64,000 nucleotides of DNA from Cloeon dipterum. Its lineage: Eukaryota > Arthropoda > Insecta > Ephemeroptera > Baetidae. The translations under genes and the position numbers were made by a program. Below, in pieces: positions 11,241-23,648 of the stretch (position 1 is the first letter of the stretch; each line of letters opens with the position of its first letter). The notes under the pieces are model-generated. The model was given only the letters and a program-made list of their open reading frames with translations. It did no database searches and was not told the DNA's origin. The DNA is taken from contig NC_088787.1 in the NCBI RefSeq assembly GCF_949628265.1, forward strand, positions 27,704,501 to 27,768,500, in the 5' to 3' direction.

Positions 11241-14128
11241 TCATAAAGCGTTTGTGACGCGAGGACAGTACATTGCAACATTGATGAGAAGTGTCTGAAC
11301 GCGTTTGATATAATCAGCATACTGCTCTTGGAACTCTTCAAACACTTCACTCTTCCGAGCAGTGTGAAATACGAAGCTTTCCACTTGCTGCAGAATCGAA
11401 TTGTTCAAAACTGCAAAGTTGATGGCTGCGGCGTCCTCCTCGCTTAGGTTGGTGCATTCGAAACTAACGTCGTGCAGTTGTGGGCAGCGCAGCAACGCCA
11501 TCAGCAAGCCAGGCTGAAAATTCTGCGCCAAGTGGTTGGCCTCGAAGTCTTTAATGCTGACGTGCAACTTCCTCAGTTTCTTCAAAATAAAGGGCTCGTG
11601 AAAAACAATGTCTTTCTCGTCCTGTTCGATCGACAACTGCTCCAAATTCGGACACTCTCGCACGAGTACGTCCAGCGCCAGAGTTTCGGTCACGCTGATC
11701 GACAACGTTTGAAGCTGGCGTCCGACAGACCTGAGAATCCGATCACACACGTTCGGATCCGCGTCATGTAGACTCAGTTCGGTCAGCTTGGAAAATCTCT
11801 CGTCTGGGAAAAATTCGGTGGACGGCTTGAGGAGATATAGCGTTTCAAGGTTAGGAAGAAGTAAATTCGGCGACGGATTGGCCTCGCCCTCTAGGAATAG
11901 CGTTTTCAGAGCCAGTGTTAGCTCCTCGCGGATCCTCCGCAAGGCACTCGCGGTGAACTTGCAGGTGTGGCGAATGGAGGAGGTGTATAGCAGTTTGAAC
12001 TGAATTGAATGCAAGGTTGGTAGGCGTTGAATGCACAGCAAGAAGAACATTTCAACGGTGTCATCAGTTCCAGCGTTCAGTCCGAACTGCAGATCCTGGA
12101 AGTGCTCCAATTTAGAGAGCGCATTGATTCCGAGGCTGGACACGTCGCTTGAGAAGCAAATGTCCAAACTCCTGTAGGAAGAAATGCGTGCATAATTAAT
12201 TAATTATTTAATTAGAAACCTAGAACTAGGTTTGTGATGTATCAGGGTTTTTTGGTAAATATATTGGCATTTGGTGTCAATTATTTATATTATCTTTTTT
12301 TGCTAAAATAATAATAATTTTTTCAGGGACAGTACAAAACAGTATTATTATTTACAGCCAAAAATTCCTAGTATCTCTGTTTCAATACCTCCAATTTTAT
12401 TTTGTTATGTCTTTCCGCATAATTATCTGATATTATATATTTCTTTTCAAATTCATTCATATATATGTATCATGAGCTTGAAATCGACATGAAGGTGAAT
12501 TTTAAATCAGTATATCACAATTTATCCTCTTCAAATGAAGTTTTGGTCATGCTTGCGATACGTGCAAAATCATTTGTGTATTTATTATGTTTTAATTCTT
12601 GTTCTTCTCGTTTCTATATTTTATTTTACTCAGTTAAAATCTTTAATGTTGCGAAAAAAATACTCGAAATAGTGATTTTTCTGGTTCTTCGATAATTTCT
12701 ACCTTAGAAAGTCTCAGCTGCGGGCTGGTCAGCTACGCTGACTTGCGCCCATGTGTCGGTGACTCACATTTTTACTAGCAGTAAATAAAATCAACATATT
12801 TAAAAAAAGAATAAGTCAAAACAGGCATAAAACAAAATTTTTGTTACTTTTTGGCAAGACAAAAAATTCAAATTTTCATTCAAGTACAGGACAATTCAGG
12901 AAAATTTACTCCAGAACTATACAGGACAGTAATTAAAATTTCTTTTCTGAATACGCTCTACTGCAACCAATTTTCCCAATCGAAACTATCCAGCTATTTT
13001 ATTAATTATATCACCCCACACGATTTTTTTTAAATTTTTCTTTAAAGCTTATATTTGTTGTAGTCTTAATGGGTAAAAATAAAATTAAATATCTCCGAAG
13101 TTACGTTTGTACAGCCCCTCTCGCACCTGAGTTTCGGCAAATTTGCTGCCAGTCTGCACAGATCGAGGTCGTCGCAGATGAAATCATGCATGTGAATGGC
13201 CTGCAGATCCCTGAACTGGACCATGCTGCTGAAGAAGTTGGCTCTGTGAGCGACGTTTCTGTTCGAGCCGCCCAAGGTCCAGCTGACGGTTTGCAGATGT
13301 GGGCATCTCAGGGTTAGCACCTTCCAGAGGTCAGAGTAACGCGACTCCCTGAAGTGGAAGTGCGGAAAGGTGAACTTAGTGACGGTCGGATTGAGCAGCC
13401 ACTGGATGGCGCTCACCGTACCGTGCTCCTCTGTGTTCACCGAGTCCTGCCTCTTCAGCAACGCGCCCAGCAGTTCGGTCTTCACCGTGTCAGCTGCAAT
13501 TTGACACCATCCTCAATGATTTCTAAAGACTAAAGTCTAAATTTAAAAAAAACAGTGCAGAAAATTATTCGGAGATTGTGTTTCATTTCTCATATTCATT
13601 TACATCTTGTTAAGCACAGAAAAAAATGAACAATTGTCTCAATTATGAAGCAGAGAACATCATTTTATTTGAACAATGAATAATTTATTGGGGATAATTT
13701 ATGTTAAAAATTGGATAATTTGATTTAGCTTTGACTTTCATGCTTTTAATTGTAAAAATTCGTTTTTAACATAAATTTAATGATCATAGATTTGATTTTA
13801 AATATATTGTCCTGGACTGTTTTTTCCATCAAATACAATGCTAAAAACAATTCCAATGGTATTAGAGAGAGAATTATGACTGAACTGGCGTACGTAAGGG
13901 GCTGAATGGATTGCAACGCGTTATGCTGCCCATGATCCAGTAAAAATTAGCGTCAGAAACGATCGCTTGCATCGCTAGACTTCGAAGACTGGAAGATGCG
14001 AGCTCGCGCTTTTTGATCCTGGGTTTTGTTAGTTGCCTTGAAAGTTAAATTTTTTAGTGTTTATCTGAAATTAAGGCTACAAAAATTGGTCTTTACCTAA
14101 GTACCTGTCTCAGCTCAAATATATCCAT
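11241..14128 (-). CDS. Uncharacterised leucine-rich-repeat-like protein, 484 residues
   Basis: Four minus-strand exons join in phase: 14128-14097 (start MDIFELRQ), 14018-13894, 13493-13127 and 12171-11241. Each join is supported by GT-AG borders and matching codon phase (2, 1, 2). The product is 484 residues with irregular Leu-rich units such as LPNLETLYLL, FSKLTELSLHDA, CPNLEQLSI and LKKLRKLHVSI. They resemble the ribonuclease-inhibitor-like LRR fold used by many F-box/LRR substrate receptors. No clear F-box was found: the first ~60 residues are helical-looking (SSLRSLAMQAIVSD) but carry no confident F-box consensus. There is no signal peptide or membrane segment, so it is probably intracellular. 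A role in protein-protein recognition is inferred; the true function is unknown. Exons 3 and 4 are firm. Exons 1 and 2 are short and rest on splice-phase logic. Confidence 0.75.
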
Positions 14129-15571
14129 GATTGTTCTTCACCTGACGTGGCAAATTAAATTAAGAACATATGCTGATTACATTTTGAACAGTTTCAGTGG
14201 CATACTTTTGATCTTGAAGCCAAAATCCGATTCACTTATATGAAGGAAAAAGTAAAATGGCACATTTTTAATGCTTTTCTTCAATTTTGAATTAATAAAA
14301 TGGGTAAGCAAATTTTTCATACAAAGCGTGAGTTGTTTAAACTCCTCTCTTTTTTCCCTTGTGACGTTCAAACACGCATGCAAATTACGAGTGGCAACAC
14401 TGAAAAAAGAGCTGCCCTTCTATTGCTATTTTATTTTATAAACTCCTTTATTTATTGACTTCTTTATGCAGCTGTGAAGAATAAAAAGCATACTTTTTGA
14501 GTTAGCAAAAAATATTTTCCATTAAATTTGTGCTCAATACGAAGTGGTGGATCTCTTAAAGGGTAGCTGTTGCAAAACACTGCCGAAAACCCCTGCCCTC
14601 TGTGTTAAACTGTTGAACTACCGTTGGTTTCACGCGACTCACTGTCTTTTGATTACTTTTTGATTGTTACACAGACCAACCGCTCTGAACATTCATTTTA
14701 TTAAATCAAGATTTTTAAAGAGAAAACCCATAAATATTCAGTGCCACAGTTGTTATTCATATTAAATGATTTCTGATTTTTTTAATATTTTACTATGTAA
14801 ATGGTGTCATAACAGATTCTGAGAGTTCGTTGTTCACTGGCGCCCACTCCTGCAAACTCCTTCAACTCGGCGAGCATAGGTGGTGATGAAAAGTGTCGAA
14901 ATAATTTTGGCGCGCAAAAACATATCAAGTGTAATATTATATTATATTTTATTTTCCTGTCCCATTAGCAGATATTAAATATGGTATTTCAATTCCCTGC
15001 CAGTGTTTGAATATTATAAATTAGACCCCTAATTTAATAGATAGTTTACATTTTTAAAATTTAAATGTTGAGATATGCAAACAATTAATTTGTCCAATTT
15101 TCTAATCAGGGTACACCTTATTCAATTCTATAGAGGCATGATTATTGCTTGGAATGATTAAATGATTAAGGAGGCTATGCTTTATTAGCTCCGAGACAAT
15201 GCTTACGATTTCAAAGTTGCAGCGATCCCGACCGCCGACCGAGATACTCTCAATCATTATGTTCACTTATGCACGGTCAGCGCCTAGCCACTCAAGGAGT
15301 ATGCTGCGCCGCGCGACAGACGTGCCCAACAAAAAGCCTAACTGCTACTTCAGCAGTCAGCCAGCAGCCTTGGTAGGTACTCTCGGTCGGGATGAATTTC
15401 AACGGTAAAAATTCAAATTGTCTTTAATAATAAATAATTACGTTGAACTCGTAATGTTGAGCAACTTGCAAACTTATTTTTCTTCTTGCCTGTCTGATAG
15501 CAGCAATACTTGGTTTAAAACCAACATTTTTTATCAATATTTGAAAAGTGCGACCACTCGAGGTTGTTTTC
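14129..15571. other. Intergenic DNA upstream of the LRR gene
   Basis: AT-rich DNA that should include the promoter of the minus-strand LRR gene. A plus-strand open frame at 15199-15372 ends at a donor-like GTAGGT and is slightly GC-richer than its surroundings. Its translation resembles no family I recognise, so it was not called as a gene. Confidence 0.5.
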
Positions 15572-15895
15572 ATGTTGAATATAATTAAAACCAGGCTTCA
15601 TCCTCGTTGTCAATTAAAGAGAAATTCGTCTTCTTTATTTCTCGACCAGTTTCGACGTCATCAAGTACGTCCTAATCATGAGTTACAATTACAATCCAAT
15701 ACAAACAATGCAATAATGTCACATCTAAAAACATATAAATTCCATACAATTCTTAAAAACACCCACATTGCATTGTAATTGTAACTCATGATTAGGACGT
15801 ACTTGATGACGTCGAAACTGGTCGAGAAATAAAGAAGACGAATTTCTCTTTAATTGACAACGAGGATGAAGCCTGGTTTTAATTATATTCAACAT
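15572..15895. repeat. 324-bp foldback element (near-perfect palindrome)
   Basis: Arms 15572-15700 and 15767-15895, each 129 bases, are inverted copies that pair with a single mismatch (15696 against 15771), leaving a 66-base loop. A 14-base direct repeat (AACATTTTTTATCA) occurs at 15523-15536 and again at 15891-15904, the second overlapping the right end. No protein is encoded. It is most likely a foldback-type or MITE-like transposable element of very recent origin, since the arms have hardly diverged. Confidence 0.9.
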
Positions 15896-15924
15896 TTTTT
15901 ATCAGTTCACTTTTTTCGAGATGG

Positions 15925-16130
15925 TTGACCCCCTGAGAACGAATAAATCGCGAAAACTCCGTGTCCCAATAACATGGGCGCACGAGCCTCATTGGAGGAA
16001 GCCCAATCCAGAAAAGGACCAGCTCGTGTAACAGGATCTTTTATTGAAGCGCTAGAATTCGTCGTGTGAAATTCATTCACGCACGCTGGAAATGTGCAAA
16101 CCAACAAGTAGCGAGTCGGAAAACTTTCGT
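15925..16130 (+). repeat. Dispersed repeat family A, copy 1
   Basis: Shares ordered blocks with 17995-18215: a TCGCGAAAACTC block, an ACGAGCCTCATT block, a TTATTGAAGCGCT-like block, then CACGC(A)TGCTGGAAA and GTGCAAACCA followed by AAGTAGCGAGTCGG. It is non-coding and about 200 bp long. This could be a SINE or a MITE; no clear pol III boxes or terminal inverted repeats were found. Confidence 0.75.
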
Positions 16131-16919
16131 AATCCTCCCAAATGGGAATATACTCGTCATTTTAATTGAAGAGAATAAAACGTGGGCATAAATCGGCCCG
16201 CACTCGACCCTGTGGCGCCTTCTCGCCACTACTGTCCTAGTAACTAGTTTGCATTTTAACCTGTATCGCCAGGTGGCAGTGTAAAAGGTGTGCGATAAGC
16301 AGTGCACCCTTACTGCACCTTCACCCCCACTGCATCTACAACCTCGCACGACAGCAGTCGAAACAAGTGTTCTCTCTCCGGCTAGGATCAGATTTCGTGC
16401 GAGAATATTCTAGATTTATTTCTTATCAGACCTGCACTACATACGGGGATACTGGGCAAGAATTTATCAAATTGTTTAATAATTGTTTATGTATTAAATC
16501 AATATTTTCATGTTATTAATTATTTATGTATTTTTGTGATTTTAAATGTTTGTGTTAGTTCACAGTCTTAACTTTACTACTTCTAACCACAAGAATAAAT
16601 AATAAAAGACGATTACTACCGCAAAGACGCGTCTCTGTCACGGCTCCTCGACCCCACAACCCCAAAACATCCCTCAGATTCTCATATACACGCAAAGCAT
16701 GCGCTCAAGAATATACAAGCAAAAGTTTCAACTCATTAATTGCTACACACCGAATTTGTAAATAGCGAACAAAAACATTCAGATTTATTTATCTTCCTCT
16801 GAACAGATTTTGGCTGTCGTGAACAGAAATTTTGAAACACGCTTAAAGGACATTTCCATTATTTGGTGGCCGACTTTCTGGCCATTGAGGAGAGTCGGGC
16901 CGATTAGTTAGTTGAGGCC
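16131..16919. other. Non-coding DNA upstream of the GC-rich exon block
   Basis: No gene recognised. It lies between the first copy of repeat family A and the GC-rich probable promoter/first exon of the myosin gene, and may hold upstream promoter sequence. Confidence 0.5.
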
Positions 16920-17490
16920 GGCGTCCCTAGATGTCAGAATCCCTACAAAATCCTCGTGCTCGCGGAGGGTGCCGAGAGCAGTAGCATTCGGCGGGCCGAC
17001 CGAGGCGAAAGCGCGAGAAATGAGCGAGTAGGCGGCGAGTCGGCTGGCGAGGGAGCGCAATTCGGCCGTGGAGCATCGCAGTTCGGCGGTCGAGGGCAGC
17101 GAGAGCGAGAGCAGGCGTCTGGCGACACTCACACTCACTCACACACGCCACGCCGCTGGCTGGCTGGCTGGCTGTGCGCCTGCTGAGAATCGATACGCTA
17201 GCGGGGGGCGGCGCGGAGGCGGGTGGGCGGCCGACCGCTGCTCGCTCGGTGGGCTGACTCGACTGGCTGGCTCAGTGTATGTGCACCCGCGACGCACCGA
17301 ACGCCCCTCTCGCCCGTGTCCGCCGCGCCGTGCTCGCCGCCGCCGCCGCTGCCGCCGTCCGTCCGTCCGTCGGCCGACTCATTAGCAGCGAGAAAATGCA
17401 CTCGCGCAGAAAGTTGGCTGCGGATTCGGCCCGAGACTAGAGCAGCCGGACGCCGCAGCCGCCACCGCCGTCGCCGCCGCCGCGATCTCG
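16920..17490 (+). promoter_or_regulatory. Probable promoter and non-coding first exon of the myosin-I gene
   Basis: This is the most GC-rich block of the window, with many CpGs and CCGCCG runs. It ends in a strong splice donor (CTCG followed by GTGAGT at 17491). In the frame that would continue into the next plus-strand exon (acceptor at 38115) there is a stop at 17383-17385 and no ATG after it, so the exon should be 5' UTR. A short upstream reading frame of 14 codons starts at 17396. Assignment to the myosin gene about 20 kb downstream is inference from strand, donor quality and the absence of any other plus-strand gene between. Confidence 0.5.
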
Positions 17491-17994
17491 GTGAGTCGCC
17501 CTTATGCTTTTTTCTGCACTTGTACACACTCACATCGGCTGGCTGCTGCTGGCAGCGCGTTAGCCTGCTTATTTCGCGTTCGGCCTGTGGTTTTTGCTTG
17601 CCAGCCGTGGAATGGGGTCGCGTGCCTCGCACTCGCTTTTGACTCTCCACACCAGCCAGCTATATTCGCTCTCCGCACGCTCGGCTTTGTCACTCGGCCG
17701 AATTCCACATAACATGACTGGTCGGCAGCGTTGATTGCCTCGTTACCGTCCCCAGACCAGTGCACCAGTTTACCAGCACCTCGTTAACTCGCGAATTTGA
17801 GCAGCGAGCGTTAAACGTCGTAGCATAATGAGACCGCTTTGTGTTAGCTCTTCAAACTCATTGTTTGTTTTTCTTTTCATCCATTGCAAAATATCAGCGT
17901 AGCACAGAGTTTTATCAATAAAAAAGTTTATCCAGCCTTCCAAAAATGGCATAGTCCCAAAGATTTTTCTTATTGGTTTTTCATCTTTTGAGGT

Positions 17995-18215
17995 TGGTGG
18001 TCTCCGGTCCTGACAGCGAGAAACTCGCGAAAACTCTCGTCCCGATAAAGTCACAAAATTAACGAATAACGTGGGTTCACCACGAGCCTCATTAAATGAC
18101 GCCTAATAAGGACAAAGACCACCCCGCACGGGGGTAATTTATTGAAACGCTGGGCATTTCAATCACGCATGCTGAAAAGGTGCAAACCAGTAAGAAACGA
18201 GTAAAAAGCCGTTGT
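17995..18215 (+). repeat. Dispersed repeat family A, copy 2
   Basis: Aligns in order with copy 1: TCGCGAAAACTCTCGTCCC, CACGAGCCTCATTAAATGA, TTATTGAAACGCTGGGCA, CACGCATGCTGAAAAGGTGC, then AAACCAGTAAGAAACGAG. It carries extra bases relative to copy 1 and is diverged from it, so insertion is not recent. Confidence 0.75.
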
Positions 18216-18683
18216 TTGCACAAATAAATTCAGAACAGAGCCCACAAAATAATTTTTAGAACATTTTGTTCTCAGTAAAAAGTAAGTTTTCAAGTAAAAT
18301 TTGTTAATGGATAGGTAGAGAGCAATGTCAGTCAAAATATGCTTTTTGCTATTTTAAATTGCTGCCCATTAAAGCAATAAACTTAACTTAACAAAGCTAA
18401 ATGATGCAACTTAAACTCACATTATTTAATCCAGCTAACCAAGGATAAACCATCATCACTCCGCGCTGGTTTAAATTCTTCTGCACAAATTAAATTTAAA
18501 AAAACGCACGGAGAGAGCTGCGCACATTTATTATCATCATCTTCGTCTTGATTCTGGCGGGAGAAAGAAGAGGGAAGAAAATACATACACTCGTCGACAT
18601 GCACATTGAGTGAGAGGAGGAGCGAGTTTCATTAGGAAACTAAGTGGAGTTGCCATGTTTTAATTAAGGAGCGGTTCGAATGG

Positions 18684-18688
<5 letters not shown>

Positions 18689-18764
<76 letters not shown>
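18689..18764. repeat. (TC)n tract, 76 bp
   Basis: Perfect TC/GA dinucleotide run in the proximal part of the long intron. On the other strand it reads as GAGAG repeats, the known binding sequence of GAGA-factor type proteins. Confidence 0.97.
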
Positions 18765-18767
<3 letters not shown>

Positions 18768-18979
18768 GCTCTCGCTGCCTGGCTGGGTGGCTTCCTTGCT
18801 GCTTTGTGTTGCTCGACGCCCCTTGAATGATAAAAGCGGCAGCAGCCGAGTGATTATTTGCAAGAGACTTGCAGATAATAATACGAATAACGAATGAACG
18901 GTCGTGCTCCCAAGAATTGGAACGATATTTCCAGCAGCCTGACTGCCTCTCTCTCATTGGATTTCTCGAGCATGTCAAG

Positions 18980-18983
<4 letters not shown>

Positions 18984-19030
<47 letters not shown>
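18984..19030. repeat. (GA)n tract, 47 bp
   Basis: Perfect GA run about 220 bp from the preceding TC tract and in the opposite orientation, so the two tracts could pair as a long hairpin. Confidence 0.97.
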
Positions 19031-19034
<4 letters not shown>

Positions 19035-21907
19035 AACCACATTAAAAAAGGCAGAAATACAAAAAAAAGAAAAATACTACTCTTTGTAACGAAATTCTTG
19101 CAATCTCGTATTCATTTTGTGCTCTGGAGATTGAATGAGAAGCGGTATGATAATGCTCTAGGTTTTCATGTCAGCTGTTTCGTATATTGAAGCCTTAGGA
19201 ATTACGATAAAAAAATCCCTGCAGTTCACTGTAGAACGGTACATGAGGAACACAAGTTCCAAATTTATCCAATTTTCAAACCTATACATGTCCATGTTTT
19301 GTATTTTTACTGCAGGGTTGTTCAAACAATAGACTTACTGGCCAAATTTCATTAAGACAGCCATTTTTACTCAAACGTCGTCCTCATTTGAAGTTCCGAC
19401 GGTTTTATGTCAGGTAAACGATGTGAATGTTCTTTTTAAACGTACAGAAACCATAAACACTCGATAAATGAGAAGCAGTGCCAACCAGGTTAAGAAGTTG
19501 TCACACCGGACGGACTAAGTAATATCCCCTGTCTTTCATTTCCAGTGTAATTCTTCATGGCAGGCGGCAGGCAGCGTTTAGTTTGCCAAGTTGGCGAGAC
19601 ACCTCGTACATATAGCGTGCTGTTGTGGTTATCAATTGAGCTCTTTTGATCGTAGTTGATGAAAAGAATCCATCGGGGTGAAGGACCATTTTAGCATTTC
19701 GATTCGCAAGTCAGATAAAAATAACTGTTTCGAATTAATAAGAGGAGAGAGAGTGAGACGAGCGCGATAAAATTGATTTTCAGCGTTGATCTTCACGTGG
19801 CTAAACGACGTTTTCAGCGAACCTTGCGGGTCTTCTCCAATCAATGGAAATAAAGGTGATCGATATATTTACATAATGACTCGTTCCGCCATTAAGCAAG
19901 CAGTCGTTCCCGCCACAAATTTTAATTAGAAGCCGCCAAAGGGGGAATTGGGCGCGGAGGGCAAGAGAAGCGGCGACCGAGCCCTGGAAGCAGAGGGAAA
20001 AACGAGGTCGGCGCCGGGACGGAAAGCCGAAAAACAATCGGGCGCGCGCGCGTGCCAAATCTGCGTGCTTTATTTTTAAGCGTTTAATTACCGGCTGTTC
20101 AGCGGCAGTCAATTGCACTTGTCCCGCTCCTTGCGCACGCCCCCGACCGCCTTGTTTGGTGAACGAAAGAGAGTGGAGCAATCTGCTGTCCCCGCGGCCG
20201 CACACATGCGAATCCCTTCTGGTGGCTCCCCCATCGCCTGCCTGCCAGCCCTCTCGGTCCCGTTTAAAAAATGCTTTGCTAATGTTTTGTGGTGGCTGCG
20301 ATATCGCAGCCACGCAATCTCCCGAGCTGAAAAATCTGTAGCTGAATATGGCACGGCCGCACGGTGCTGAAATCCTCGCGACGACGATGCCCACGTTCTG
20401 CAACCGAAACCGCAGGCCCTGGTTTGATATTCGTCTCCAATTTTAGATTCTCACTTTTTTGGCGTATTAATATTAATTAATGTAAATGTAGTTCCCTGAA
20501 TGGAAAAACTTGTCATTTGACATTCGCAGCATAGAAAAGAAATGGTTTTCCCCATTTGAAACCGGACGCAATGGGAAAATTTTGATTTATATATCTAGCA
20601 AGCCATTACATCTATTGATATATCAATTTATCACCATTTTGAAGACACAATTGAACTGCTTTTTTGAGGCGGAACAATTGCACTCGAACAAGCAATAGTT
20701 TTCTGACATTTAAAATCTACAAATTATTTTCAAATTCATAATGGTGAAGAATATTTCCTTAAAGAAGCATCTAAAACAGTTATAAGAAAAAAAATGTTTT
20801 GTATATTTATCTGTTGTGTTCTGAATGTGGGGAGGTGTGGAGCATAGTTGCTCTGCTGATCCGCAATAAAAAATCACTTTGAATCTAAAACATTTGGTTG
20901 GTTACTAATTAGGAACATTGCGAGGCAAACTTGCTTCTGCTCGACAAATATGAGACTAAAATCAAGAACAATTCTTATGAATTTATATAAATACACGCGG
21001 TAAAAATGCTTTTCAACGAAAATCAAAGAAAAAGGGGGACAATTTCCAGATAATGATTACAAAATCTTGATTGGTTTATTTTACAAGGCAATTATAAAAA
21101 CTTCTTCACAGTTAATTTTTCAATATTTTATTTTCATTTGATTACTCTAGTTTAAGTTTACCAGTCGGAACTTGAAACATTTTTTTCTCGAAAAAAAAAA
21201 CGAACACACAGTTGACTCGTGAATAAATGAATTCTGCTGCGCCTAGCAGCCTGAATTTCGAGCCAAGTAAGAGAAATTTCGTGTATGTCCTGTGTCGTGT
21301 AGGGTCCCTCGTTCGCAAAGTCAGCCTATCCTTTTGAATGGCAAGTCGTGTGGCTCGCAATTCGCTCCTCGGCACTCGCGTGCGTATGTGCTGCGTGCTT
21401 ATGTTGCTGTTGTTTTTGGGGTTCTACATTTTTCATACGTCCTGCTGCTTTTTATGTTATTCCCCTCGCTGTTGCCAAATGAAAGACAGCGGGACTTTGC
21501 TGAAATTTGGGTAGAAAAAGGTCAGAATTCAAGTAGAAGAGGTGTAAAACCATGATCAGAGGTCTCATTGATTCCTTTTTATGTGTAGGCGGAGAGGACA
21601 ATAAAAAAACTTGTGATATCTTTATACGACCATGACCTGTGCCTCTTGCTTTATGGTCCATAAAGTAGGCCAGCGATGAATTGAATTAAACAGCTCGTCA
21701 AACACAATCAATAGTGCATGTCTTGCACAATTTTCATCTCAGTTTTACGGACGATATTGCTCAAAATCTAAACTGTCACTGTTTCATAGCAAAAGTGTTA
21801 ATTTTTTTTTAAAAAAAATCTGGCGATGAAACACAGGGGAAATTAATAAATTCAAGTAATGAAGTTTTGATTTTAATTTAATGAGAAAAAATCTAGTTAT
21901 AGTTATT

Positions 21908-22060
21908 TTCTCGCTACTTGCTGGTTAGCACCTTTCCAGCATGCGTGATTTGGCATCGCGGGACAAATGTCTAGCGTTTCAAAAAGTGCTCGGTGCGGAG
22001 GCAAGTGGCCCTTCAGTGGGCTGGGTTCCTGTGCGCGCCCTTCCCGGTCCTCGGACAGGG
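21908..22060 (-). repeat. Dispersed repeat family A, copy 3 (inverted)
   Basis: On the minus strand this reads GAAACGCTAGACA, then CACGCATGCTGGAAAGGTGC, then AACCAGCAAGTAGCGAG, matching the 3' half of copies 1 and 2 in opposite orientation. The outer boundary on the high-coordinate side is uncertain. Confidence 0.65.
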
Positions 22061-22889
22061 ATAAAAAGAGCAAAAAAAGAGATTCCGAAACTTTTCAATT
22101 CCTTTTCAAGACGCAGAAACGACTTCATTTTACAAGCTCGTCGACCGTTTTGTACCGTAGCAAATGAATTTGAGCCACGATTTTTTTTATGTAATTTTAA
22201 TCAACTCACCTGCTAACGAAGGATTAAATTAAATCCATTGACCAGTATGGTAAAGTCCTATTGAGACGGAGAAGAATCCGTTGTGCAACACAATCTTGGT
22301 GCCGCTGATTAAACTGCAATCTGGCGAAACGAGGCCAACGAGCGCGGATTTTGCTCTTTGCCTCTTTTCTCGCTCTCGCCGACGTGCACTTTGCACTCGT
22401 CTGCAGCACTGCTTTCGTGGTATGTAGCGCATGTACATGCACGTGTAAGTACTTGCCCGCCGACGATCACTGCAGCTTCTGTTGCAATCATGCAATGCTA
22501 TGGTGCAATCAATCGATGCACCCAGCTGCCGCGCTTGGCCGGCCGGCCTGATCCTAATCGCATTATTTGTCGCTCAAATCTAACCAGATTAAAAAGTCAA
22601 CTTGGTGTTTTTTCTTTTAAGTTTGCATAGAAACTCATTGCTCATGCACGCCTGAACTAGGCCAGACCGGAGCAGGAAAACTCTGCCTTTTTACAATTTC
22701 TAATTTAAGCCATTTTTTACAATTCAAAAAAGAGATCAAGATTAAAATTTAGAATCCCCATTGAGATAGGTGCGATATAAATTTTGTTGAGTCTTAAAGA
22801 CAAATTATAGACATTTTTGGCCAAATCTGGCCATCTTTTCGCCTCCCCGCACCGTGGTCTTTGATTGAAACTCCAGACATTTGTTCCTA

Positions 22890-22935
22890 AAGCCGTAGGA
22901 AAGGTACAAAAACCAGCAAGTGGCGAGTCGGCGCC
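22890..22935 (+). repeat. Dispersed repeat family A, copy 4 (3' fragment)
   Basis: Only the distal block is seen: GGAAAGGTACAAAAACCAGC followed by AAGTGGCGAGTCGG. This is the best-conserved end of the family. Confidence 0.55.
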
Positions 22936-23603
22936 GGTGAGATAAGCTATATGAGCATTTCGAGTCACACTTTTCCCATGTATGACATTGGGCAGCCAGT
23001 ATTAGAAGCCCGAACTGCTCAAACGCTCCTAAAAATGACTTACCGACGCAAGCCAGCGGGCTGGTTTTTAAAGACAAAAGGTTAATGGCTGAAGGTTGTA
23101 CCTTCCGCATCAATTACTCCCATATTACGCTAGTTGAAACTTAATGACAAGTATAATTTTATGACATAAAACTATAATCGTAATAATTGTTGAGTAATTT
23201 TTCAGTCGAGCTTTAGAGATTGCATGGAATGGCCAATTGTGTCTCAAGTAGAGACAGAATAGAAACGGTATCAAGGCCAACTCGATCGAATATCAGTCAT
23301 TCATAGACCAAGTTTGCTGGCAAAATCGTGATCATTTGCTAATGTGATGCACGCAGTTTACGGCCGTCGTAAGATGAGCGGCGGCGGCTGGAGCTGAATA
23401 AACTCTCGGAAGCAAACACCGAGTGGTGTGCAGCACATGAGCACGTCTATATATATTCGTAGAGGGAGAAGTATAGAAGTATAGCCCTTTTCACTGTGTG
23501 TTATTGCAGTTTCGCCAACTTATAAAAGATATTAAAGCCCCATAGCAGGCCGGACAGCGTGGTATCAAAGGGATATATATCTAATAAAAAGCGAGAGTTG
23601 GGC

Positions 23604-23606
<3 letters not shown>

Positions 23607-23647
<41 letters not shown>
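23607..23647. repeat. (GA)n tract, 41 bp
   Basis: Perfect GA run at the edge of a GC-rich island in the long intron. Confidence 0.97.

Positions 23648-23648
<1 letters not shown>

Noticed and set aside
17068..17712. Several overlapping open frames in the GC-rich block
   Set aside because: Frames on both strands arise from stop-poor CpG-rich sequence; the block is better explained as promoter plus non-coding exon.
18660..19190. Arg-Glu and Ser-Leu dipeptide repeat frames
   Set aside because: Simply the translation of GA/CT microsatellites.
20041..20052. GCGCGCGCGCG alternating run as a possible Z-DNA site
   Set aside because: Too short to support a functional claim.
19801..20403. 200-codon minus-strand open frame in a GC-rich island
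   Set aside because: Overlaps plus-strand frames, has Arg/Ala/Ser-rich composition from GC content, no splice structure and no recognisable domain.
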